NCBI GenBank assembly: GCA_005889025.1
Contig: VBCZ01000141.1
Coordinates: 4,063 to 15,452, forward strand
Direction: 5' to 3'
DNA: 11,390 bases
From: Betaproteobacteria bacterium
GTDB lineage: Bacteria; Pseudomonadota; Gammaproteobacteria; Burkholderiales; Casimicrobiaceae
A program made the translations under genes and the position numbers. Positions 1 through 6,257 of the stretch are shown here, one piece after another (the first letter of the stretch is position 1; every line of letters begins with the position of its first letter). The notes beneath the pieces are model-generated. The model was given only the letters and a program-made list of their open reading frames with translations, was not told the DNA's origin and ran no database searches.

Positions 1-156
1 GTCCATATCCGCGATGCGCTCGGCGCGCTCCGACATGTTGTCGACTACCTGGAGGTCACTGACGCGTTTCGGCAGTTGGGCGACAACCCGGCGATGCCCG
101 CCAGGCAAACGGCCCATCGGTGTATTTGCCCAGCTTCCCCGGGCGGGGCGCAATAG
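1..156. other. Edge fragment: open frame of uncertain strand
   Basis: Plus-strand frame 1 is open from the edge to a TAG at 154-156 and could be the last 51 codons of a gene; its first 40 or so residues look protein-like (for example HVVDYLEVTDAFRQLGDNPA). The complementary in-register frame on the minus strand is also open. It could start at ATG 117 or at an ATG near 36 (MSERAERIADMD), reading out of the window. Over the first 43 codons the second codon position is clearly the least GC-rich, as in real genes here. Because the two frames share a register, this does not decide the strand. I do not recognise either product. The AT-rich DNA at 157-240 fits either the end of one gene or a divergent promoter. 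Confidence 0.3.
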
Positions 157-324
157 GCTATACAAAACATGTATTTGCATTTTCGTTTCCGGCTTTTGTG
201 TATGCTCGACCGAATCTCGCATTAAAAATGCTTGGCGGTTCAGCCGTGACTTAAGTCTTGGTAAAGCAATTTCCCTGCCGCCCGGTGCCATAAACCGTTT
301 GCGCAACGCTTCAGGCTTGAAAAC
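157..324 (+). promoter_or_regulatory. AT-rich leader upstream of the barrel/cupredoxin operon
   Basis: This gene-free stretch is visibly AT-richer than its surroundings between 157 and 240, as expected of a promoter. TTGCAT (175-180) and TATGCT (201-206) resemble -35 and -10 boxes but are 20 bp apart, so no promoter is called with confidence. Two symmetric elements lie downstream: GCATT-aaa-AATGC (219-231) and the perfect 10-bp palindrome GACTTAAGTC (248-257). Either could be an operator or part of a folded leader. The roughly 100 nt before the start is long for a plain leader. I compared it by eye with the cyclic-di-GMP (GEMM) and cobalamin riboswitch consensus and saw no match. Confidence 0.35.
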
Positions 325-1203
325 GTGAAATCAGTGCCGTGCTTTTTTTTGCTCAGCGCCGGTCTATTATTGGCCGGGAATACACCCGCGCGCGCGGAGT
401 GGTTCGTCGATCTCGCTGCCGGCACGCGATACGACAGCAATCTGACCGCGGCGCAGGAGCGAGCTGATATCCGCGCCGATATCGCCGCGACACTGACCGC
501 CACAGGCGGGAACTTTTACGCATTGAGTGGCGCCGACGGACTGACCTTGAGCGTCGGCGCCCGCAGCGAGCTCTATCACCGGTTTCATGGGTTGAACGAG
601 ACTGCGATCGACGCAAGCGGCGTATACAAGCACAAATTCGGACTGGGCTACGCGGCACCCTGGTTGTCGCTGGGGATCTTCGCATCGCACGAGAATTACA
701 CCGGAAACATTCGCGACAGCGACAGGCTGGAGTGGCGCGCCGAGCTCGGCAAGCGTTTCAGCGAGGCGTTCGACGCGTCGTTCGGCGGGATGTACGCGCG
801 CCGTTATGCGCGCCACGGCGAAGCGGTCGTGCCGGGTATCTCGGGCAAGGTATTCGACGTGCACGGTCAGACCGCATTTGCCCGAGCAGGATACGCGATT
901 TCCGAACAGTTTCAGGTCGGCGCGAGACTGTCGATCCGTCGCGGCGATGTCGTATCGACGACGCGGCAGAACTTCGAAATCTTCGAAGCATCGGACGCGA
1001 TAGCGCCCGATCCGACATTCGGCGACGACTTCTTTGCCTATCGCCTTCAGGGCACGACGCAAACGGCGTCATTGTCGCTGAGCTGGGCGCTTTCCGAGCG
1101 AGCGTCATTGAACCTCGCGTACGCGGACGAAAGAACTCATGCGTACGAGGGGCTGGATTACCGCGGCCGGGTTGCCAACGTGACGCTTGTCTATAGCTAT
1201 TGA
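325..1203 (+). CDS. Outer-membrane beta-barrel protein, function unknown
   Basis: The predicted protein has 292 residues. Residues 1-24 are a classic Sec signal peptide: basic start, hydrophobic core FFLLSAGLLLAG, and a PARA cleavage site before EWFVDL. The rest alternates polar and hydrophobic residues in strand-length blocks, is rich in Gly, Tyr and Ser, and ends in the aromatic VTLVYSY, the C-terminal signature recognised by the Bam machinery. The RYDSNL motif just after the signal resembles the first strand of Slam/DUF560-like and other 'YDSN' barrels, but there is no N-terminal TPR region, so it is not a Slam. The start is GTG 325, which gives the signal peptide directly; only a weak ribosome site precedes it. 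The TGA overlaps the Shine-Dalgarno of the cupredoxin gene, so the two are almost certainly co-transcribed. I infer an outer-membrane pore or structural barrel; the substrate cannot be read from the sequence. Confidence 0.8.
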   Translation: MKSVPCFFLLSAGLLLAGNTPARAEWFVDLAAGTRYDSNLTAAQERADIRADIAATLTATGGNFYALSGADGLTLSVGARSELYHRFHGLNETAIDASGVYKHKFGLGYAAPWLSLGIFASHENYTGNIRDSDRLEWRAELGKRFSEAFDASFGGMYARRYARHGEAVVPGISGKVFDVHGQTAFARAGYAISEQFQVGARLSIRRGDVVSTTRQNFEIFEASDAIAPDPTFGDDFFAYRLQGTTQTASLSLSWALSERASLNLAYADERTHAYEGLDYRGRVANVTLVYSY

Positions 1204-1208
1204 GGAGG
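1203..1208 (+). promoter_or_regulatory. Shine-Dalgarno deciding the cupredoxin start
   Basis: A perfect AGGAGG overlaps the TGA of the upstream gene and lies 5 nt before GTG 1214. It selects that GTG over ATG 1223 (14 nt away) and over upstream in-frame starts lying inside the previous gene. The arrangement is typical of translational coupling. Confidence 0.75.
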
Positions 1209-1213
1209 AATGC

Positions 1214-1879
1214 GTGGCACCAATGCAGTTCTTCAGCTTCGCAGCGCTTGTCGTGCTTTTCGCAGCGCAGGCGGCGGCGCAAACCAGTGAAATCGCTGCG
1301 AGCGTAAACGACGACAAGGGAAAACCGGTCGCGGACGCGATCGTGGTCGCGGTTCCCGCGGACGGAGTCATTCGACCGCCCGCGCGCGCTCGCGAGGCGA
1401 TCGTCGACCAGATCAACCGGGAGTTCGAGCCGAAAGTGACCGCGGTGCTCGCGGGAACCGCGGTGATCTTTCCCAATCACGACGACGTGCGCCACCAGGT
1501 GTATTCATTTTCTCCCGCGAAGCGCTTCGAGCTTCCGCTTTATGCCGGCGTCCCATCGAAGCCGGTCGTGTTCGATAGGCCGGGTGTGGTCGTGCTCGGA
1601 TGCAATATTCACGATTGGATGGTCGGCTACGTGTACGTCTCGGACTCCCCGTACTTTGCCAAGACCGGAAAGGACGGCAAGGCGCTGCTGACCGACCTTT
1701 CTCCCCGCGTGTACGTCGTGCGCGTGTGGCATCCGCAGCTCGAAGGCACCGAGGAGGCAACGAAGAAGAACGTCGATGCATCGCGCTCGCGCAGCGTCGA
1801 GGTCGCCTGGACTGTCAAGCTCAAGCCGGAAGCCCGGATCCGCCGTGCCCCGGTCGCCGACCGCTCGGGACGTTATTAA
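1214..1879 (+). CDS. Periplasmic cupredoxin-like 'methylamine utilization' protein
   Basis: The 221-residue product starts at GTG 1214. Residues 1 to about 22 are a signal peptide (hydrophobic core FFSFAALVVLFAAQA, cleavage near AAQ). Residues 27-60 resemble a carboxypeptidase-regulatory-like/Ig-type strand region (VNDDKGKPVADAIVVA). A plastocyanin-type fold follows. The type-1 copper ligands appear complete: His94 (FPNHDDVRHQVYSF) and then Cys130, His133 and Met136 (VLGCNIHDWM). After this comes a second beta-rich stretch, TGKDGKALLTDLSPRVYVV, and a basic tail. Such proteins are usually annotated 'methylamine utilization protein' by distant similarity to the amicyanin region, but no methylamine dehydrogenase gene is present here. 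I infer a small periplasmic copper-binding or electron-transfer protein acting together with the barrel protein. The TAA is 7 bp from the convergent stop of the next gene, with no hairpin between. Confidence 0.82.
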   Translation: MAPMQFFSFAALVVLFAAQAAAQTSEIAASVNDDKGKPVADAIVVAVPADGVIRPPARAREAIVDQINREFEPKVTAVLAGTAVIFPNHDDVRHQVYSFSPAKRFELPLYAGVPSKPVVFDRPGVVVLGCNIHDWMVGYVYVSDSPYFAKTGKDGKALLTDLSPRVYVVRVWHPQLEGTEEATKKNVDASRSRSVEVAWTVKLKPEARIRRAPVADRSGRY

Positions 1880-1886
1880 GCAATTT

Positions 1887-2585
1887 TTAAAGAACCTCGA
1901 ACCCGGCCGATGTACGCAGTTCCCTCGCGTCGGGCCCGGTGAGCAAAGCGGCAAACTGATAAGCAAGCTCGGGCTGATGCGCCTTTGCGTTGACCGCGAC
2001 CGAGTAAACAGTTGCGAGCGCGAATTCCTGCGGCAAGGCGCCCAGCATCGCGACGCCGGGGATGCCACGGATCTCCGTCACCTGTGCACAACCGATCGGA
2101 TGCTCCGCTTCGCTTTGCGCAAGCTCGCGCATCGCGATCGCCCCGCCGGGATACGAATGCAGCCTCGGCTCGACATCGGCGTAGATGCCCAGCGCACGCA
2201 GCATGTTGACTAAATGGATGCCGGCGGTGGAACGCTCCGGGTCGGGTAGATAGATTGCGTCCGCCGCACAGAGACTTCGCCGCAAGCGATCACGGTCCGC
2301 GATCTCGGGGATAGGTTCCCCCGTCTTGACCGCCAGCGCCGTTTCGACCCATCCCAGCGGAACGACGCTGTCCGCCACGACACGGCCGGAGCGCGAAAGA
2401 CTTTCGAGTTGCTTCGCCGTGAGGATGACCATGTCGCATGGCTCGCCGGCAAGGAGCTTTTCCATGATGGCGCCGACCGCGCAAAAGGTCGCATGAATCG
2501 ATACACCCGCCTGCGCGGCAAACCGCGCTTGCAAAGACTCGACCAGGCTCCGGCCTGCGCCGGCGCTAAGAACGTCGAGGTCCAT
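1887..2585 (-). CDS. ModA-like substrate-binding domain protein without signal peptide
   Basis: The 232-residue protein has the layout of the SBP_bac_11/ModA superfamily: an opening strand LDVLSAGAGRSLVESL, then FCAVGAIMEKLLAGEPCDMVIL, a crossover near residues 115-150 (YLPDPERSTAGIHLVNML), and a closing ALLTGPDARELRTSAGFEVL. Close relatives I recall in beta- and alphaproteobacteria are also short and lack an export signal. The protein begins directly at the first strand, and the codon before the ATG is an in-frame TGA, so no signal peptide can be hidden upstream on this frame. The ribosome site is poor. It lies 63 bp downstream of the Bug receptor gene in the same direction, so the two may share a transcript. 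No modB or modC is nearby. A cytoplasmic ligand-binding role is an inference; molybdate binding is not shown. Confidence 0.75.
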   Translation of the reverse strand: MDLDVLSAGAGRSLVESLQARFAAQAGVSIHATFCAVGAIMEKLLAGEPCDMVILTAKQLESLSRSGRVVADSVVPLGWVETALAVKTGEPIPEIADRDRLRRSLCAADAIYLPDPERSTAGIHLVNMLRALGIYADVEPRLHSYPGGAIAMRELAQSEAEHPIGCAQVTEIRGIPGVAMLGALPQEFALATVYSVAVNAKAHQPELAYQFAALLTGPDARELRTSAGFEVL

Positions 2586-2648
2586 TCATGCCGATGCTCG
2601 CGCGCAGTCGAATTCTAAGCTGCAGCGGCGACCGCTTGCGGATTCGGA

Positions 2649-3617
2649 TCAATCCGGCTTGGCGCCCGAGATCCTGACGATGCGCTCCCACTTGGCGATG
2701 TCCTCGGTTACATAGCGCGCGAATTCGTCCGGCGTCATCGTCATCGCCACCGCACCCTGTTTCGCCCACTCGTCGCGAACCTCGCTGTTGCCGACGATGC
2801 GCGTGATCTCCGCGTTGAGGCGCTTGACGATGTCGGGCGGCGTGTTCCTGGGCGCCATGACGCCCACCCAGATGACCGCCTCGTAACCCGGGACGCCCGC
2901 CTCGGTCATCGTCGGCACACCGGGAAGGACCGACGAGCGCAGCTTGCCCGTGGTCGCAAGCGCCTTGACCCGTCCCGCACGCGCAAACTCGCTCATGGTC
3001 GTGACCGCGTCGAACATCATGTCGACTTGTCCCCCGAGCACGTCGGTGCGCGCCTGCGAACTGCCCTTGTAAGGAACGTGCACGATGTCCAGTCCTGCCA
3101 TCGCCTTGAACAGCTCGCCGGCCATGTGGTAGGGCGTTCCGGGTCCGGACGATGCGTAATTGAGCTTTCCGGGCTTATCCTTCGCGAGCCTGATGAGGTC
3201 GGCGAGACTGTTTGCCGACACCGAGGGATGCACGACGAGAACGAGATCCGAATAGTTGATCGGTGCGACAGGTACGAAATCACGCATCAGCGCAAAAGGC
3301 TTGCTGGGGATGAGCGACTCGTTGACGGTATGCGTATTGGACATGAGCAGCAGCGTGTAGCCGTCGGGTGCGCTCTTGGCCACGGCGTCGGTGCCGATCA
3401 CCGATCCTGCACCGGGACGATCCTCGACGACGAATGCCTGGCCCAACGCTTCCTGCAGGCGCTGCCCGAGAAACCGCGCGTAGACGTCCGCAGGTCCGCC
3501 CGCCGCAAAAGGAACGATGATCTTTACCGGCCGAGTCGGGTAATCCTGCGCCCATCCGGATCCGCAGGACAGGGCAAGCCACGCAGCGACCATCGAGCAC
3601 TGCAATACGCGAGACAT
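2649..3617 (-). CDS. TctC/Bug-family periplasmic solute receptor
   Basis: This is a 322-residue extracytoplasmic receptor of the tripartite tricarboxylate transporter family (TctC/BugT). After a signal peptide of about 24 residues (MSRVLQCSMVAAWLALSC, cleavage at GWAQ before DYPTRP) come the family landmarks. These are YPTRPVKIIVPFAAGG, the VVEDRPGAGSVIGTDAVAKSAPDGYTLL block, LNYASSGPGTPYHMAGELFK, HVPYKGSSQARTDVLGGQVDMMFD, and the C-terminal region ending WERIVRISGAKPD. Bug receptors capture carboxylates and other small organics and usually pass them to TctA/TctB, neither of which is here. Orphan Bugs are very common in Burkholderiales. ATG 3617 is chosen because it places the signal peptide at the N-terminus; an in-frame ATG at 3650 would add 11 polar residues before it. 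The ligand cannot be predicted. Confidence 0.9.
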   Translation of the reverse strand: MSRVLQCSMVAAWLALSCGSGWAQDYPTRPVKIIVPFAAGGPADVYARFLGQRLQEALGQAFVVEDRPGAGSVIGTDAVAKSAPDGYTLLLMSNTHTVNESLIPSKPFALMRDFVPVAPINYSDLVLVVHPSVSANSLADLIRLAKDKPGKLNYASSGPGTPYHMAGELFKAMAGLDIVHVPYKGSSQARTDVLGGQVDMMFDAVTTMSEFARAGRVKALATTGKLRSSVLPGVPTMTEAGVPGYEAVIWVGVMAPRNTPPDIVKRLNAEITRIVGNSEVRDEWAKQGAVAMTMTPDEFARYVTEDIAKWERIVRISGAKPD

Positions 3618-3673
3618 GATTTTAGGGGTTTCCCGACACCGGTGAAGCATTCAATCTACCACTTTCCCGGGGG

Positions 3674-3690
3674 CGCCGAACGCTTCGGCG
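3674..3690. repeat. Hairpin between topoisomerase and Bug genes
   Basis: CGCCGAA and TTCGGCG form a perfect 7-bp stem around a CGC loop, 20 bp past the topoisomerase stop on the transcribed strand. No T-run follows, so it is not a canonical intrinsic terminator. It may protect the 3' end of the mRNA or weakly terminate. Confidence 0.5.
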
Positions 3691-3710
3691 ACTTGTATGG
3701 GCTGTCGACA

Positions 3711-4943
3711 TCAGCCGGGCGGGGATGCAGCGCGCGACGCCGAATCGGCCGCGCGACGGCTGCGGCGATGCCGCGCGATCGAGTCCCGGAGGCTTTGCTC
3801 CAGCGGACGCTGCTTTTCCAATGCCGCTTTTTTCGCAGCGCGCGCCTGCTCGCGCAAAAACGCGAGCGCCAGTTTCTCGGCTTTGCGCGGCGCTACGCCC
3901 ATGTCGTCGCCAACCGCCTTGTGCAGCGCGCCGCTTCGCCATGCGGAGAAAACCACCGGGTTGATATACGATTTTCGACATACGGCGGGCGTATTGCGCA
4001 ATTCGGTTGCGACCTGCTTTATCGCGGCGATAATGCACCCGTTCTGCTCGCGCTCGCTCGCCGATTCGGGGAGCGGCGTTCCGGCCATCAGCGCGATCGC
4101 GCGCAGTGTCGCACCCCAGGTGCGAAAATCCTTGGCGGTGAAATCCGCCCCCATGGCGTCCCTGAGGTACGCATTGACCTGGCCCGAGTCGACCGGACGA
4201 CGCTCCCCCGCGTCGTCGACATACTGGAACAGCCGCTGCCCCGGAAGCTGATGGCACTTGCGCACGAGGCGTACGAGGCGCCGGTCGTCGATGGCGATCT
4301 CATGCTCGGCGCCGCCTTTGCCGCGGAAGCGGAACAAGAGCTTGCCATCGCGCACGAACTGCACGTGGCGGTTGCGCAGGGTCGTGAGCCCGAAACTGTT
4401 GTTGTCGCGCGCATACGCCGCGTTGCCGATGCGCACGCGCGTCGCGTCGAGGAGACTCACGAGGACCGCCAGTACTTTCTCACGCGGCATGCCCGGCAGG
4501 GCAAGGTCGTGGCGCAGCCGCAGCCGCAAGCGCGGCAGAGCGGCTCCGAAGTCGACCATGCGCTCGAACTTGACGCCGTCGCGCACCTCGCGCCATTGCG
4601 GATGATAGCGATACTGTTTGCGCTTTCGCGCGTCGCGACCTGTGGCCTGAAGATGGGCGCGCGGATTGGCGCAGATCCACACATCTTCATATGCCGGAGG
4701 AATCGCCAGCTTGTTGATGCGCGCGATTTCTTTTTCGTCGCGCAAGAGATGACCGTCCGGCTTGACGTAAGTGAAACCGTCCGCGGTTCGCCTGCGCCGG
4801 ATTCCCGGCTCGGAGTCGGAGACATACACAAGGCCGGCGGCAACGGCGATCTCGGCAGCCATAGCGGCTGTGTCACTTGCTGCTTCCGCCGTCTCGGCGC
4901 GCGCTTCTTTCCGGTCGTTCACTGATGAAATCCAATTCGGCAA
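3711..4943 (-). CDS. Bacterial (poxvirus-like) type IB DNA topoisomerase
   Basis: The enzyme relaxes supercoils through a transient 3'-phosphotyrosyl nick without ATP. Counting from TTG 4943 (410 aa), the N-terminal domain contains VYVSDSEPGIRRRR, IPPAYEDVWIC and the family signature HLQATGRDARKRKQYRYHP (residues 98-115). The catalytic residues can be followed: Arg171 (RVRIGNAAYARDN), Lys209 (FRGKGG), Arg274 (DFRTWGATL), Asn317 (LRNTPAV) and the nucleophile Tyr326 (CRKSYINP). Asn replaces the His of the vaccinia enzyme, as I recall for the Deinococcus-type enzyme. A basic, Ala/Arg-rich tail follows. The start is uncertain: TTG 4943, GTG 4922 and ATG 4862 are all in frame, none with a good ribosome site, and recognisable homology begins near residue 38. 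It lies 85 bp downstream of dinB on the same strand, which suits a DNA-maintenance role. Confidence 0.9.
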   Translation of the reverse strand: MPNWISSVNDRKEARAETAEAASDTAAMAAEIAVAAGLVYVSDSEPGIRRRRTADGFTYVKPDGHLLRDEKEIARINKLAIPPAYEDVWICANPRAHLQATGRDARKRKQYRYHPQWREVRDGVKFERMVDFGAALPRLRLRLRHDLALPGMPREKVLAVLVSLLDATRVRIGNAAYARDNNSFGLTTLRNRHVQFVRDGKLLFRFRGKGGAEHEIAIDDRRLVRLVRKCHQLPGQRLFQYVDDAGERRPVDSGQVNAYLRDAMGADFTAKDFRTWGATLRAIALMAGTPLPESASEREQNGCIIAAIKQVATELRNTPAVCRKSYINPVVFSAWRSGALHKAVGDDMGVAPRKAEKLALAFLREQARAAKKAALEKQRPLEQSLRDSIARHRRSRRAADSASRAASPPG

Positions 4944-4995
4944 GTAGGGCCGCAGTCAGACCGTGGCGCGCACCGCGCGTTCCTTCCACGCTCGA

Positions 4996-5018
4996 CGTGT
5001 GGGAGCAACTCCTACACG
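4996..5018. repeat. REP-like hairpin between dinB and topoisomerase
   Basis: CGTGTGGGAG and CTCCTACACG form a 10-bp stem with one G-T wobble around a CAA loop. Read on the minus strand it begins GTGTAGGAG, so it carries the GTAGG core seen in the REP units at 8902-9115, with a different stem. It lies 11 bp past the dinB stop with no T-run, so it could be a stray REP-type element or an mRNA 3'-end stabiliser. A second short GC hairpin, GCGCG-CAC-CGCGC, lies at 4966-4978. Confidence 0.5.
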
Positions 5019-5028
5019 ACGCGATGCG

Positions 5029-6234
5029 TTAATCAAAGAGCGAGGGCTCGGCGAGGCCGTCGAGCGGGTGGGCCTCGCCGTCGGCGGGCGAGAGCGCGCC
5101 GACGCGTACGCCGAGCAGGCGGATGCGCCTGTCGAGCGGAACCCGCTTCAGGCACGTCCCCGCCGCGCGGCGGATGATCCGCGCGTCCTGCGTCGGCGCG
5201 GCTATCGTGTGATCGCGGGTGAGGGTATGGAAGTTGTCGTAGCGGATTTTCACGCCAATCGTCTTCCCGGCGTATCCCGAATGGCGCAGGTCGTCGCTCA
5301 AGTCGACGCACAATTCGGTAAAGATCCGGGAGAGCTCATCGCGGTCACGCGTCGCGTGCAGATCGCGATCGAAAGTCGTTTCGCGGCTGATCGATTTGGG
5401 CTCGCTGAACGTGACCACCGGACGGTCGTCGCGCCCATGCGCGGCATCGTGTAGCCATGCACCGTAATGTTTTCCAAAGTGCGAGATCAGCCAGGCGGGA
5501 TCGGCGCGCGCAAGTTCGCCGATCGTGCGCACGCCGAGCGCTTCGAGCTTCGCGGCGGCTTTCGGGCCGATGCCGTTGATCTTGCGCGTTGGCAGCGGCC
5601 ACACCCGTGTCGCGACCCGCGACGGCGTGATCACCGTCAGGCCATCGGGCTTGTCCAGGTCCGACGCGATCTTGGCGAGGAGCTTGTTCGACGCGATGCC
5701 TATTGAGCACGAAAGGCCCGTCGATGCATCGACCGCCTGCTTGATCGCCTGCGCGGCCTCGCATGCACGGTCCCATGCATCGGTCGCCGGGTCACGCAGC
5801 TCAAGGTCGTCGCGCGGCAGCTCGATGCCGGTCAAATCGATGTAAATCTCGTCTATGCCGCTGTCCTCGATCTCAGGCGCGATGGCGCGCACGGCCGCTT
5901 TGAACCTGTGCGAGTACCTTCGGTATTCGTCGAAGTCGGTGGGCAGACGCACCGCGTCGGGCGCGAGCTGGGCGGCTTTCATGAGGCCCATCCCCGAGTG
6001 CAAACCCAGCGCCCGTGCTTCGTAGCTTGCGGTCGTGATCACGCCTCGGCCGATATAGTCTCGCAACGGCGAAAATGCCTGCTCGGGACTCGTAGATCCG
6101 TCCGGGCGCTTGCCGCGCCCGCCCCCGATCACCAACGCCCGGCCGCGCAGCTGCGGGTACCGGATCAACTCGACGGATGCATAAAAGGCGTCCATGTCGA
6201 GGTGAGCGATGGTGCGAACGGGATCGGTCGACAT
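5029..6234 (-). CDS. dinB: DNA polymerase IV (Y-family, translesion)
   Basis: The 401-residue protein is a Y-family polymerase that copies past damaged bases with low fidelity. The first metal-binding motif is AHLDMDAFYASVE (Asp13; Tyr18 at the steric-gate position). The second is SGIDEIYIDLT (Asp128, Glu129), where Gly interrupts the usual SIDE. SCSIGIASNKLLAKIASDLDKPDG marks the palm, INGIGPKAAAKLEALGV the helix-hairpin-helix of the thumb, and EPKSISRETTF the entry to the little finger. Residues 38-62 hold a loop longer than in E. coli DinB, as I recall for betaproteobacterial homologues. The C-terminus EPSLFD resembles a minimal beta-clamp-binding peptide. It begins 23 bp after the MFS gene and may be co-transcribed with it. 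No LexA-type operator is obvious just upstream. Confidence 0.95.
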   Translation of the reverse strand: MSTDPVRTIAHLDMDAFYASVELIRYPQLRGRALVIGGGRGKRPDGSTSPEQAFSPLRDYIGRGVITTASYEARALGLHSGMGLMKAAQLAPDAVRLPTDFDEYRRYSHRFKAAVRAIAPEIEDSGIDEIYIDLTGIELPRDDLELRDPATDAWDRACEAAQAIKQAVDASTGLSCSIGIASNKLLAKIASDLDKPDGLTVITPSRVATRVWPLPTRKINGIGPKAAAKLEALGVRTIGELARADPAWLISHFGKHYGAWLHDAAHGRDDRPVVTFSEPKSISRETTFDRDLHATRDRDELSRIFTELCVDLSDDLRHSGYAGKTIGVKIRYDNFHTLTRDHTIAAPTQDARIIRRAAGTCLKRVPLDRRIRLLGVRVGALSPADGEAHPLDGLAEPSLFD

Positions 6235-6257
6235 CGGCAGTCACGCGACGAAAAGTT

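Noticed and set aside
14..328. A 104-codon plus-strand open frame over the left edge and leader
   Set aside because: It runs through the AT-rich promoter-like DNA, has an implausible composition (KTCICIFVSGFCVCST) and overlaps the barrel gene start.
367..1062. A 231-codon minus-strand frame opposite the barrel gene
   Set aside because: The plus frame has a signal peptide, barrel pattern and aromatic C-terminus; the antisense frame has none.
1880..1886. Bidirectional terminator between the convergent cupredoxin and ModA-like genes
   Set aside because: The gap is only 7 bp; there are T and A runs nearby but no stem.
3674..3690. Intrinsic terminator after the topoisomerase gene
   Set aside because: The stem is good, but no T-run follows on the transcribed strand.
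3027..4925. A 632-codon open frame antisense to the Bug and topoisomerase genes
   Set aside because: It spans two well-recognised genes on the other strand and has no recognisable domain; long antisense frames are expected in GC-rich DNA.
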